Positions 8,528 to 17,237 of a stretch of DNA of 64,000 nt are shown in pieces. Source of the DNA: JAIQFV01 sp041494885 (lineage in GTDB: Bacteria; Acidobacteriota; Terriglobia; JAIQFV01); the NCBI GenBank assembly GCA_041494885.1, contig JBGQBO010000001.1, positions 1-64,000 of the forward strand, given 5' to 3'. The number at the start of each line of letters is the position of its first letter. Within the stretch, counting starts at the first letter, position 1. Both the position numbers and the translations under genes were made by a program. The notes below the pieces were generated by a model. It did no database searches. It worked only from the letters and a program-made list of their open reading frames with translations, and was not told where the DNA came from.

Positions 8528-11170
8528 ATGAAGCGAACTCTTGGGTGTGTATTTCTTTTCTTGCTGCCCACTCTTGCCAGTGCGCAGCGTCTGCCGGAAA
8601 CGGCAGTCCCGGAGAACTACAGGCTGATCCTCACGCCGGACCTCACCAAGGCCAACTTTGCCGGTGACGAGACGATCACAATCCGGGTGCTTAAGCCGAC
8701 GTCGCAGATCGTTCTCAACGCAGTGGACATCGATTTCCATGAAGCCTCGATTTTGAGCGGTGGCAAGACCAGGAAGGTCGTAGTCACCCCCGAGAAAACG
8801 AAGGAGCAGGTGACGCTGGCCGTGGAGACCCCCATCCAGCCCGGACCCGCCAGCATCCACATTAAGTACACGGGAATCTTGAACAGAGAGATGCGTGGCT
8901 TCTACCTCGGCCAGGATGACCAGGGCCGGAAGTATGCCTCCACGCAATTTGAACCGACCGACGCGCGGCGCGCCTACCCATCGTTCGATGAGCCGGCTTA
9001 CAAAGCAACGTTCGACATCACTGTAATTGTGGATAAAAACCTCACAGCCATCTCCAACAACTCAGTCGTCTCGGATGCCCCGGGCCCTGAGGCGGACAAA
9101 CATATAGTCAAGTTTGCGACAACAGCCAAAATCTCGTCGTATCTGGCCGCCTGGGTGGTGGGCCAATTCGAGTATGTCGAGGGCACGGCAGACGGCATTC
9201 CGATCCGTGTTTTCAGCACACCCGGCAAGAAGGAATTGAGTACGTTTGCGTTGGAAACAGCCGAATTCACGCTGCGTTACTACAACCATTATTTCGGAAT
9301 CAAGTACCCCTATGGAAAGCTAGACTTGATCGGACTGCCGGACTTCTCCGCGGGGGCAATGGAGAATGTTGGCTTGATCACCTCCCGCGCGGCGTTGTTG
9401 CAGGTGGATGACCGAAGGGCCCCGTTATTTCTGAAGAAGACGGTGGCTGTAGTCATCACACATGAGATTGCCCACCAATGGCTCGGCGACCTGGTCACTA
9501 TGCAATGGTGGGACGACGTCTGGCTGAACGAAGGCCTGGCCACGTGGATGGAAGGCAAACCCGTCGACGCGTGGAAGCCCGAATGGAATGTGGGACTCGA
9601 TGAGGTGAGCCGGGGCGACGCTCTCACCACGTTGGGCGCCCTGGATGTGGATTCGCTGGCGAGCACCCGGTCCATCCATCAGCCCGCGGAAACGCCCGAT
9701 CAGATTCTGGAACTGTTTGATGGTGTTGCGTACGGCAAGACGGCAGCCGTGCTGCGCATGGTGGAAGCTTATTTGGGGCCGGAAATCTTCCGCGCGGGGG
9801 TGAATGCCTACTTGAAGCAATACGCCTACAGCAACTCTAAAGCCGACGATTTTTGGACCACGTTGCAAAAGGTCTCCAATAAGCCCGTGGACAAGATCAT
9901 GCAAACGTTCGTTAAACAGCCCGGCGTGCCCATGATCACCGTGAGAGCGGAGGCCTCGGGCAATTCGACCCGGGTGACCTTGCAACAGCAGCGATACTTC
10001 TATGACCGGACCAAATTCGAGGCAGGCAGCGACCAGTTGTGGCAGGTTCCAGTTTGTCTGAAGACAGCTCCCACGGGGGCGGGAGGGAAAAGCAGGCAAC
10101 AATGCGAGCTCCTGACCAAAAAGGTCGACACCTTTACGCTTCCGGGCCATTCACCCTGGGTCCTGGCAAATGCCGGCGCCACCGGGTACTACCGAAGCGG
10201 ATATGAGACGGAGGCCATTCGTGCTTTGGCACACGATACCGAAATAGCATTGACGCCGGCGGAACGCATTCTCGCGCTCACCGACACATGGGCCGCAGTG
10301 CGAGTAGGACGGCAGCCAATAGGAGATCTTCTGACGCTAGCTGAAGGCCTCCAGGCCGATCGAACAGGCGCTGTTCTTACTCTTCTGTTCGGGTATTTGA
10401 ACTACGTTGGAGACAACCTGATTACCGACACCTCTCAGCCAGCCTACCAGGCGTGGGTGCGGCACCTTCTGACGCCCATTGCCAACGACCTCGGTTGGCA
10501 ACCGCAGCCGGGCGAAAGCGATGACCGCAAGGACCTGCGGGCAAAGGTTCTGGGGGTGTTGGGGGGACCGGGACGTGATCCGAAGGCGCTGGAGGAGGCA
10601 CGCCGCTTGACGGAACAAGCGTTGCAGGATCCCGCCTCAGTGGAGAGCGGTCTGGAGGGTGCAGCCTTGGGCCTTGCCGCACTTAACGGAGACGGGGCGC
10701 TTTACGACAAGCTCCTCGCGGCCATGAAAACGGCCAAAACGCCCGGACAGTACTATCTCTATTTCTTCACGCTGAGCAATTTCAGGGATCCCCAACTCCT
10801 CGATCGCACCTTACAATTCGCCATCTCTCCCGAGGTTCGCTCCCAGGATAGCTTGAACCTCATCGGTGCCGTCATGAGCAAGCCGGCGGGCCAAAGACCA
10901 TCGTGGGATTTCGTCCGGACACACTGGGCCGAGGTGCAGAAAGCCGGTGGCCCGTTTGCGAGTGCTCAAGTCGAGGGCAGCACGAGCTCATTCTGCGACG
11001 CGAGGTCGCGAGATGAAGTCATCGATTTCTTTTCAACTCATAAGGTCGCCGCTGGCGAACGCACGCTGAAGCAATCCCTGGAGCAGATCAACAATTGTAT
11101 CGATCTGAAATCGCTGCAGTCCGGCCAACTAGCCTCCTGGTTGCGGGGCCGTAGTGATGGCGGGAGGTAA
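8528..11170 (+). CDS. M1-family zinc aminopeptidase, exported
   Basis: This metalloaminopeptidase removes N-terminal residues from peptides. The ATG at 8528 is chosen because AAGGAG (8511-8516) precedes it and a signal peptide follows (MKRTLGCVFLFLLPTLASAQ); an open frame extends further upstream to 8405 but overlaps the previous gene. The fold order is that of M1 enzymes: an N-terminal beta-saddle, the exopeptidase motif GAMEN, then HEIAHQW with zinc ligands His312 and His316, catalytic Glu313 and third ligand Glu335 (WLNEGLATW), then a large ERAP1-like helical C-terminus. Length (880 residues) is typical. With the Tricorn-like protease upstream it suggests an exported peptide-scavenging route, as Tricorn products are known substrates for aminopeptidases. 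A strong hairpin terminator follows. Confidence 0.93.
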   Translation: MKRTLGCVFLFLLPTLASAQRLPETAVPENYRLILTPDLTKANFAGDETITIRVLKPTSQIVLNAVDIDFHEASILSGGKTRKVVVTPEKTKEQVTLAVETPIQPGPASIHIKYTGILNREMRGFYLGQDDQGRKYASTQFEPTDARRAYPSFDEPAYKATFDITVIVDKNLTAISNNSVVSDAPGPEADKHIVKFATTAKISSYLAAWVVGQFEYVEGTADGIPIRVFSTPGKKELSTFALETAEFTLRYYNHYFGIKYPYGKLDLIGLPDFSAGAMENVGLITSRAALLQVDDRRAPLFLKKTVAVVITHEIAHQWLGDLVTMQWWDDVWLNEGLATWMEGKPVDAWKPEWNVGLDEVSRGDALTTLGALDVDSLASTRSIHQPAETPDQILELFDGVAYGKTAAVLRMVEAYLGPEIFRAGVNAYLKQYAYSNSKADDFWTTLQKVSNKPVDKIMQTFVKQPGVPMITVRAEASGNSTRVTLQQQRYFYDRTKFEAGSDQLWQVPVCLKTAPTGAGGKSRQQCELLTKKVDTFTLPGHSPWVLANAGATGYYRSGYETEAIRALAHDTEIALTPAERILALTDTWAAVRVGRQPIGDLLTLAEGLQADRTGAVLTLLFGYLNYVGDNLITDTSQPAYQAWVRHLLTPIANDLGWQPQPGESDDRKDLRAKVLGVLGGPGRDPKALEEARRLTEQALQDPASVESGLEGAALGLAALNGDGALYDKLLAAMKTAKTPGQYYLYFFTLSNFRDPQLLDRTLQFAISPEVRSQDSLNLIGAVMSKPAGQRPSWDFVRTHWAEVQKAGGPFASAQVEGSTSSFCDARSRDEVIDFFSTHKVAAGERTLKQSLEQINNCIDLKSLQSGQLASWLRGRSDGGR

Positions 11171-11182
11171 TCTGGCTTTGGT

Positions 11183-11217
11183 AGCCCCGCCCCGATTCGT
11201 CGGGGCGGGGGCTTTTG
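11183..11217 (+). terminator. Rho-independent terminator with UUCG tetraloop
   Basis: Thirteen nt after the M1 stop codon a G+C-rich stem (AGCCCCGCCCCGA / TCGGGGCGGGGGCT, one bulged G) closes on a TTCG tetraloop and is followed by TTTT. This is the clearest terminator in the window. Confidence 0.85.
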
Positions 11218-11245
11218 CATACCTGCAAGCAGAGGCCGAGAAATA

Positions 11246-11305
11246 GGGACAGACACCTTTACGCTGTTGAACCCCGCAAAATTCTGCGAGACAGCTGTCT
11301 GTCCT
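11246..11305. repeat. Degenerate GGGACAGACAC inverted ends
   Basis: AGGGACAGACACCTTT (about 11246) and ACAGCTGTCTGTCCTTT (about 11290) are inverted relatives about 40 nt apart, and AAAGTGTCTGTCCTTTTT recurs near 14422. Such sequences often flank REP-associated (Y1) transposase genes. No transposase remains here, so this is called as a possible scar only. Confidence 0.3.
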
Positions 11306-11442
11306 TTCTCTTTGGATAGGACATGGGGGTTTGCGACCTTTGGGCCTTCCTTGCGTTTTTTGCGGTCAAACGGGTTTCCTAAAATCTTACGGGCCGACAC
11401 AATTTCCGGATGCGCCCCTTTGATCCACCGGAAATGCAACCC

Positions 11443-11913
11443 ATGTCAACCACGAACACCGCGAAATTGGGAGCCGGCGGCATCGATGCCGGCTTGCTGT
11501 TCCTGCGCCTGGCGGCCGGGTTATCGCTGTTGCTCCTCTTTGGGTTGATGAAGCTCCAGGCTACGTGGGTTTTCATTCATACAGGACAATGGCAGTTCGT
11601 CGATTTCAACCGCAAGGCAGGATTACCGGCTCCTGTCCTGGTGGCCTACCTGCAGACGTTCAACGAATCCTTCGGCGCTGTAGCCGTGGCGGCTGGACTG
11701 GTGACTCGATATGCGGCGGCGGCTCTGGCCCTCGGATTCGGCGTGGCCACATGCTGTAGCTTGAAAATTGGCGAGTCAGCGTGGCTGATTGCAGGTTTTT
11801 ACTGCGTGATGTTCACCCCTCTGGTCCTAACGGGGGCCGGCCAGTTCTCGATAGACTACCTGCTGCAATCGAGAGGCACAGCAAGATTGGAAGAGAAGGT
11901 GCCATCGAAATAA
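11443..11913 (+). CDS. DoxX-family membrane protein
   Basis: A small integral membrane protein of about 156 residues with four hydrophobic segments (LLFLRLAAGLSLLLLFGLMKL, a segment around SFGAVAVAAGLVTR, AAAALALGFGVATCC, LIAGFYCVMFTPLVLTGAG). It ends with the DoxX-like GQFSIDYLL motif. DoxX proteins act in the membrane in oxidoreductase or detoxification complexes, but the role here is unknown. The start is uncertain: ATG 11443 (MSTTNT) is used, and an in-frame ATG at 11410 is possible; neither has a strong ribosome-binding site. It stands alone between two converging neighbours. Confidence 0.8.
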   Translation: MSTTNTAKLGAGGIDAGLLFLRLAAGLSLLLLFGLMKLQATWVFIHTGQWQFVDFNRKAGLPAPVLVAYLQTFNESFGAVAVAAGLVTRYAAAALALGFGVATCCSLKIGESAWLIAGFYCVMFTPLVLTGAGQFSIDYLLQSRGTARLEEKVPSK

Positions 11914-11997
11914 ACCTTCTTGGGGAGTCGGAGGCGACTGGAAACACTGGCACACGAGGGATCGAGGAGAGTGTGCACATCAGGTGGGGCCAAACTC

Positions 11998-12053
11998 TGA
12001 GGGCTCTACAGGCCGAATTTGATTCTTTCTCCGAATCACTTCAGAGCCCTAAA
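11998..12053. terminator. Nested hairpin between converging genes
   Basis: AGGGCTCT near 11999 pairs with AGAGCCCT near 12045, and an inner GATTC-TTTCTCC-GAATC stem lies between. On the plus strand AAATTTT follows. It sits between the 3' ends of the DoxX gene and the minus-strand ligase gene, so a bidirectional terminator is plausible. Confidence 0.35.
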
Positions 12054-12084
12054 TTTTGGAATCCGTCTTTATGCTGGGAGTAGC

Positions 12085-14043
12085 TCAGTTCTTCAACCAC
12101 GGCAATATTTTTTCAAAAGCATCCAGTGATTCGGGATTAACGAGGGCGGAGCGGTTTGTCACCGGCTTACCGTTCACAATGTGGGTCACCGCGCTTTCCA
12201 CTTTTTTCATGTTGAAGGTGTACGGAATATCCGGGACCTCAACTATGAGTGCCGGGACATGTCGCGGCGACGCGTTGGCTTTCATTTCTTTCTTGATCTT
12301 GCTTTGAAGCTCCTCGCTGAGCGAGGCGCCTGGCTTCATTTTGACGAACAATACGACGCGTTGATCCCCCTGCCAGTTCTGCCCCACGGCCAGTGAATCG
12401 GCAATCTCTTCGAATCTCTCAATCACGGCGTAGATTTCTGCAGTGCCAATGCGCACGCCGGAAGGTTTCAGCGTGGAGTCGGACCGCCCGTAGAAGGTAA
12501 TGCCGCCTGTGTCGCTGTGGATTTGAATATAATCTCCATGGCGCCAGACATTTCGTTGGGGATAGAAATCGAAATAAGCACCTCGATATTTTCCTTGACC
12601 GGAATCGTTCCAAAAGCAGAGTGGCATGGAGGGTGACGGCGCTTCGCAAACCAGCTCCCCTTGACGATCACGAACCGGATGGGCCCCTTCGTCGTAAGCG
12701 TTTATTTTCATCGCGAGGGCCGGACCCTGCAGCTCGCCGGCATAGACCGGGCTGATCGGATTGCCGCAGGCAAAGCAGCCGTTGATGTCGGTCCCCCCGG
12801 AAATCGAATTCAAATGCAGATCTTGCTTGATGGAGCGGTACACGTACTCGAACCCCTCTGCCGAAAGGGTCGAACCCGTCTGTGATATTTCCTTAAGTGA
12901 TGAAAGATCGTATTTTTCGCCAGGCCTGAATCCCTGACCCTTCAAATAGTGGATGTAAGTCGCGCTGCACCCAAAAATGGATATTCCTTCGTCCTGGACC
13001 ATCTTCCACAGGGCCCCCGGGTCCGGATAATTCGGGTGGCCATCATAGAGCACGAGGGTGGCACCTGTGGCCAAACCGCTCACCACCCAGTTCCACATCA
13101 TCCAGCTGCACGTCGTGATGTAAAACAACCGGTCCTCGCGTTTCAAATCGGTATGGAGCCCGTGCTCTTTGAGGTGATTGATGAGCACGCCCGCTCCTTG
13201 CACGAGGCATTTGGGTTTGCCCGTGGTGCCCGACGAAAACATAATGTACACGGGATGATCAAAAGGCAGTTGCTCAAATTCGATGACGCCTCCCTGGCGC
13301 GAAACAAGATCGGTAAAAAGGACGGCTTGCGGAATCCGGCTGAGGTCAGGGTGGTCGGTCGCGTATTGCACCACCACGACCCTTTCAAGCGAAGGAATGC
13401 CTTTGGCGAGTTGGGCCGCGCTGGCGCAGACATCGAACAATTGCCCCTTGTGGAAATAGCCGTCCGCCGTGAACATCACCTTCGGCTTGACCTGTCCCAG
13501 CCGGTCGAGCGCCGCTTGCGGTCCGATGTCGGTCGCGCAGGAAGCCCACACGGCGCCCAGCGATGTCACCGCAAGCATCGCGACCACGGTCTCAATAAGA
13601 TTGGGCATGTACGCAACCACACGGTCACCGGGCACTACCCCGAGGTCACGCAGCGAATGGGCCACGCGCGCCACCTCGTTGTAAAGCCGCGCGTAGGTCA
13701 TCGTGCGCGCTGTGATGTTTTCTCCTTTGAACACCAGCGCGATTCGGTCATCGCGATAGTCCAAGAGGTTCTCTGAAAAATTAAGCAGTGCCCCTGGAAA
13801 CCACTTGGCGCCGGGGAATCTATTGAGATCGTCAACGACCTCATCGTAGCCGCGCGAGACTGTGATCCCCGCGTAATCCCAGATCTTCGACCAAAAAGCG
13901 GGAATATTTTCAACTGACCATCGATAGAGCTCGGGATAGGTTCGAATATCAAGGGAGTATTGTTCATTGACCTGACGAATAAACGCCGTGATGTTGGCGT
14001 TACGTTTGCGCTCTTCCGAGGGCGTCCAAAGAGGCGTCTTCAT
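12085..14043 (-). CDS. aacS: Acetoacetate-CoA ligase
   Basis: This enzyme activates acetoacetate to acetoacetyl-CoA with ATP. The 652-residue length and overall pattern fit AacS: an N-terminal ACS-like helix region (SVENIPAFWSKIWDYAGI), the P-loop YIMFSSGTTGKPKC, the adenylate-binding TQTGSTLSA-like block (ISQTGSTLSAEGF), and the C-terminal HGDYIQIHSDTGGITFYGRSDSTLKPSGVRIGT hinge region. The C-terminus keeps the catalytic-lysine context (YTFNMKKVESAV). Acetyl-CoA or propionyl-CoA synthetase is less likely given the acetoacetate-type LVQGAG and SGGTDINGCF motifs. The gene stands alone; the role would be ketone-body or polyhydroxybutyrate-derived carbon use. Confidence 0.92.
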   Translation of the reverse strand: MKTPLWTPSEERKRNANITAFIRQVNEQYSLDIRTYPELYRWSVENIPAFWSKIWDYAGITVSRGYDEVVDDLNRFPGAKWFPGALLNFSENLLDYRDDRIALVFKGENITARTMTYARLYNEVARVAHSLRDLGVVPGDRVVAYMPNLIETVVAMLAVTSLGAVWASCATDIGPQAALDRLGQVKPKVMFTADGYFHKGQLFDVCASAAQLAKGIPSLERVVVVQYATDHPDLSRIPQAVLFTDLVSRQGGVIEFEQLPFDHPVYIMFSSGTTGKPKCLVQGAGVLINHLKEHGLHTDLKREDRLFYITTCSWMMWNWVVSGLATGATLVLYDGHPNYPDPGALWKMVQDEGISIFGCSATYIHYLKGQGFRPGEKYDLSSLKEISQTGSTLSAEGFEYVYRSIKQDLHLNSISGGTDINGCFACGNPISPVYAGELQGPALAMKINAYDEGAHPVRDRQGELVCEAPSPSMPLCFWNDSGQGKYRGAYFDFYPQRNVWRHGDYIQIHSDTGGITFYGRSDSTLKPSGVRIGTAEIYAVIERFEEIADSLAVGQNWQGDQRVVLFVKMKPGASLSEELQSKIKKEMKANASPRHVPALIVEVPDIPYTFNMKKVESAVTHIVNGKPVTNRSALVNPESLDAFEKILPWLKN

Positions 14044-14100
14044 TGCGAAGCGTTCCTATCAAGGAAAAAGGGCTGTTGCGTTTCAAAAGGCGTTTGTTCC

Positions 14101-14396
14101 GGGTGCCGCACACATGTGCTTTTTGCATGTCTGCGAGCGATAGCGCTCGTTAAAGAGCCTCGAGGGCCTTTATTCGTATCGCAAGCGCCCCGGATGCCGC
14201 AGACATGTGCTTTTTGCATGTCTGCGAACAATGGTGCTCGCTAAAGAGTCTCGAGGGACTGTATTCGTATCGCATGCACCCCGGGTGCCGCGGACATGTG
14301 TTTTTTACATGTCGGCGAACGATGGTGCTCAGCAAACGACTTCAAGAGTCTCAGGTCCAGGCGCATGCATGCCAAGAGCGCATGCGTGCGGCACCC
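14101..14396. repeat. Tandem block of the dispersed hairpin repeat
   Basis: Three direct copies are spaced exactly 91 nt apart: stems start at 14108, 14199 and 14290. Each has (G)GRTGCC, a 10-bp stem with a 7-nt loop of GCTTTTT type, then a conserved spacer (AAAGAG, CTCGAGGG, ATTCGTATCGCA). A fourth hairpin (14363-14389), followed by GGCACCC, lies in the opposite orientation. Stem bases vary while pairing is mostly kept: T-G in copy 2 becomes T-A in copy 3, and the 7.3-kb copy swaps an A-T pair for G-C. The block fills the gap between aacS and the next gene. Confidence 0.85.
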
Positions 14397-14437
14397 CTGC
14401 TACCCAACGGGTGTAAAGAAAAAAGTGTCTGTCCTTT

Positions 14438-15406
14438 TTAGAACTCCAATTCCTTCAAGAGTCGTCTCCAAGCGTCTCGTTCGCGGGAAGGCGCAAAAAG
14501 CGGACTAAGTTGTGTACACTGGGTTCGGAGCTTCACTAGAAATTTCCGATCCCTCTCGGCGCGGAGCAAGAGCTGCGTCAGCTCCTCTGTATCGCCTACC
14601 CTGAAATAGCCCGCGTAATCTTCACCCAAAATACCCACCGAGCCGGGGATCTGGGAAACCAGGAGAGGGACACCGGCGACGATCGCTTCTCCCAAGACAT
14701 TGGCCCCGCCTTCAACCCTCGAGGAAAGCACACACACGGCACACCGTGCGAGGGTCTGTTCGACGTACCGACGCGACCGGTCCCCCAGCCACTGGTAGCG
14801 GGGATTAATTCTTGCTTCTGTGCGCACACGCCGGGTCATCGCTTCGGTCATTGCAGCCCCCAGATGGAGAATCCGGACGCGGGACGAAGCCGGAAGCTGG
14901 CGCGCGGCGAGCGCTGTCCTGAACGGGTCCTTGATTGCACGCAAATGCGCAATCACGCAGACATTGAAATTCGTTTGCGAATCACGGACCGGAGAAGCGT
15001 TCGGTTTCTTCACGGTCGGGGAAACGGACTGGTAGATGATACAGACCTTTTTGCGGAGACGGGGCTGCAGCTCGCTCCGCGCTAACGGCTGAAGGGCGAC
15101 GATGCGAGAAGCGAGTTCCAGAGATTTCTGTGCGCTTCGGCTTCGAGGAAGATCGTGGTACAGATCGGTCCCTGTCAGGGTGACTATGAGAGGGCAATCC
15201 GGATGGTCGTGGTGATAGCGTCGGACGGAGGGGTGACTCCGCCGGGCATGCAATGCAATCATTAAGTCAAAAGGCTCTCCCTTATAAGCCTCCGTAATAC
15301 GAACGCGGTGTCCCAGCTCTTTAAGAATACGCGCCCACCTCAGCGCGGTGACCCGGTTGCCGTAATGGGACCGCGGAGGCGATGGAGTGATGATGCCGAT
15401 TCTCAT
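14438..15406 (-). CDS. senB: Selenosugar synthase-like glycosyltransferase (SenB family)
   Basis: The 322-residue protein is a GT-B glycosyltransferase of the family first described as TIGR04348 and later shown to include SenB, which makes a selenosugar from UDP-sugar and selenophosphate. Family-specific signs are the N-terminus (MRIGIITPSPP, GNRVTALRWARILKELGHRV), the LIALHARRS-type motif (here MIALHARRSHPSVRRY), VTLTGTDLYHDLP and the C-terminal donor-binding block (SRVEGGANVLGEAIVAGVPLL). Its ATG overlaps the stop of the upstream senA-like gene by 4 nt, so the two are translationally coupled. A plain glycosyltransferase role is the alternative, but the partner gene makes selenoneine synthesis the best reading. 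Confidence 0.8.
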   Translation of the reverse strand: MRIGIITPSPPRSHYGNRVTALRWARILKELGHRVRITEAYKGEPFDLMIALHARRSHPSVRRYHHDHPDCPLIVTLTGTDLYHDLPRSRSAQKSLELASRIVALQPLARSELQPRLRKKVCIIYQSVSPTVKKPNASPVRDSQTNFNVCVIAHLRAIKDPFRTALAARQLPASSRVRILHLGAAMTEAMTRRVRTEARINPRYQWLGDRSRRYVEQTLARCAVCVLSSRVEGGANVLGEAIVAGVPLLVSQIPGSVGILGEDYAGYFRVGDTEELTQLLLRAERDRKFLVKLRTQCTQLSPLFAPSRERDAWRRLLKELEF

Positions 15407-16797
15407 GTTCCATCCGACAGGTCACAGGTGCGAAATCCGGCCCAGACGTCGCGCCGGTGGGGTTGGTAAAAATTCCTATACTGGTTCCGAATCAGCCCGG
15501 AGCGCGTGACCCAGCACCCGCCGCGCAGCACCTTGTGGTCTCCAAACCAGGGTGCCGAATATTCTTTGTAGGGACCGGGAGAAAAGCCGGGGTAAGGGGC
15601 AAAGTCCGTCGCTGTCCATTCCCAAACATTGCCGATCATCTGGCGACATCCGAACGCACTATCCCCTGCCGGTAAAGCATCGACCTCGACGCAACCCATG
15701 GCGCGCCAGTCGAGATTGGCGCGATCCGGGCTCGGAGGTTCATCACCCCAGGGGAAAAGCCGCTGGCGTTGCGCAATGCCGCCGCCGGGGGCCGGTTCGG
15801 TGCTGGCGGCGAATTCCCATTCCGCTTCCAACGGAAGGCGCCGTTTCGCCCAACGGCAGTAGGCATCGGCTTCATACCAGTTGACGTGGAGGACGGGCAG
15901 GCGGGGCTCGAGTGAAAACCACGTATCAAAGTTGCGGCGCAGCCATCGGCCGCCCTCCTGCCTCTGCCAGTAGACCGGATATTCAGCCCGCGCGTCCTCT
16001 CGCCATTGCCATCCTTCCTTTGTCCAAAGCTCACGCCGCTTGTATCCGTTGTCCTCAACGAATGCCGCAAACTCCGCATTACTAACAGCAGTCCGGGCCA
16101 TGCGGAATTCTTTCACCGTGACCGGATAGGCCCACTGCTCGTTATCAAACACGAACTTCATGCCGGGCGTGCTGCCGAGAAGAAAAGTTCCGCCGGGGAT
16201 CTCTGCATCTCCGAGGGCTGCTTCGGAAGAATCGCGGCGCATCTCAACTTCCGCGTCCGGATTAAGATCGTGTCCACGACCGTCGTCCGGGTGCTGAGTC
16301 ACCTGGACCCGAGGCGGAGCGTACCCTAATGTCTGACGGGAATAAGTGATGGCTTCTGCGTGCATGTATTCGTGAAGCAGGGCAAGGCAAATAAAATACG
16401 CTTCATCGTATCGTCCCATCCCCGGGTGAGTGCGAGACACAGCTGGGTCTGTCCCCTCCTGGACGCGTTCCAAGATGCGCTGAATGTAAGCAACGGTCTC
16501 CCCCTTCGAAGGAAGCAGCAAATCCCATCGCGTGTCGTGAGCAATGTGTGCGGAATCGTAAACACTGTCTCCCTCCGGCCGGGTCGGTGCCTCTTTCCGG
16601 AAATGGCGCAGAACCCAGTACTCCTGGAACCATCCCACATGCCCGATCTCCCACCGGAGTGGATTAACGATGGCGAGCCGCGGGCCGATCATCTGCTCGT
16701 CCGTGAGGTCCCCGATGAGCTCGCGTGTTCGGTCACGGGCTTCCCTGAGAGCCTCCAGTAGCTCAGTCATTGAAGGCCGACTCGGTTGAGTGGACAT
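15403..16797 (-). CDS. senA: Selenoneine synthase-like EgtB homologue (SenA family)
   Basis: This is a non-haem iron enzyme of the EgtB superfamily. The N-terminal DinB-like domain holds the expected iron ligands: His in EIGHVGWFQEYW, and HEYMHAE, which supplies the HX3HXE pair. The C-terminal FGE-sulfatase domain (from about residue 190, IPGGTFLLGSTPG) ends in the typical GNVWEWTATDF...VLRGGCW...RNFYQPHRRDVWAGFR. EgtB joins gamma-Glu-Cys to hercynine; SenA instead uses a selenosugar. Assignment to SenA rather than EgtB rests on the 4-nt overlapping SenB-like gene. The ATG at 16797 is used; a TTG lies 18 nt upstream. No SelD/SenC-like selenophosphate synthetase or EgtD methyltransferase lies in the window. 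Confidence 0.78.
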   Translation of the reverse strand: MSTQPSRPSMTELLEALREARDRTRELIGDLTDEQMIGPRLAIVNPLRWEIGHVGWFQEYWVLRHFRKEAPTRPEGDSVYDSAHIAHDTRWDLLLPSKGETVAYIQRILERVQEGTDPAVSRTHPGMGRYDEAYFICLALLHEYMHAEAITYSRQTLGYAPPRVQVTQHPDDGRGHDLNPDAEVEMRRDSSEAALGDAEIPGGTFLLGSTPGMKFVFDNEQWAYPVTVKEFRMARTAVSNAEFAAFVEDNGYKRRELWTKEGWQWREDARAEYPVYWQRQEGGRWLRRNFDTWFSLEPRLPVLHVNWYEADAYCRWAKRRLPLEAEWEFAASTEPAPGGGIAQRQRLFPWGDEPPSPDRANLDWRAMGCVEVDALPAGDSAFGCRQMIGNVWEWTATDFAPYPGFSPGPYKEYSAPWFGDHKVLRGGCWVTRSGLIRNQYRNFYQPHRRDVWAGFRTCDLSDGT

Positions 16798-16806
16798 GAG
16801 AGAATC

Positions 16807-16835
16807 ATAATACAACCGGATGAGATGCGATCCAA
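16807..16835 (-). promoter_or_regulatory. Possible leaderless promoter of senAB
   Basis: On the minus strand TTGGAT (plus 16830-16835) and TATTAT (plus 16807-16812) are 17 nt apart, and TATTAT ends 9 nt before the senA ATG. That would start the transcript at or next to the ATG, consistent with no visible ribosome-binding site. The -35 match is only partial. Confidence 0.3.
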
Positions 16836-17184
16836 GTCCCAGTTTTTGCGTCGAGGAATCTCATCGCTTGTCAGGAGGTCTGGATCCTCGTGATGGGCAC
16901 CGACTTCAGGGCTGAATTGCCGGGATTTGAAATAGAGCGTGACTGCTGGCCCGACTTTGATGCGGGAAAAAGCAGGGACGGGCAGCTCTTGCTGGGGAAA
17001 TTGGACCTTGGAAACATTTCGCGCGCCTGACCCGGACAATTGATTTTCTCCCTCCCCTTCTTGCTCTCTTCACCTCCCCTATTCCCGAAACCCCGCCCGG
17101 TGCGGCCTGAAGCGGACATCCCACCTCCTCTTCCGGCCGCCAGTACTTTTTCCTTGACGGCAATTCTTGGCGGGATTATTATAT

Positions 17185-17228
17185 GCAAATATGCGCATAT
17201 GCATTAACATGTAAATGCATATATTTGC
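17185..17228. promoter_or_regulatory. Dense palindromic operator before the ArsR gene
   Basis: The region carries ATATGCGCATAT, a perfect 12-nt palindrome (17189-17200). It lies inside a larger dyad in which GCAAATAT...ATATGCAT (17185-17204) faces ATGCATATATTTGC (17215-17228). The A/T-rich patch begins about 50 nt before the ArsR start codon and is very unlike its G+C-rich surroundings. It is the natural candidate site for autoregulation and for control of the complex encoded downstream. Confidence 0.6.
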
Positions 17229-17237
17229 GGGATCTTT

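Noticed and set aside
9425..10150. Antisense frame within the M1 aminopeptidase gene
   Set aside because: Shadow of a gene with intact catalytic motifs; no independent coding sign.
12070..12100. TAGCTCAGTT as in a tRNA D-arm
   Set aside because: It overlaps the end of the ligase gene; no anticodon arm, T-arm or CCA end can be fitted around it.
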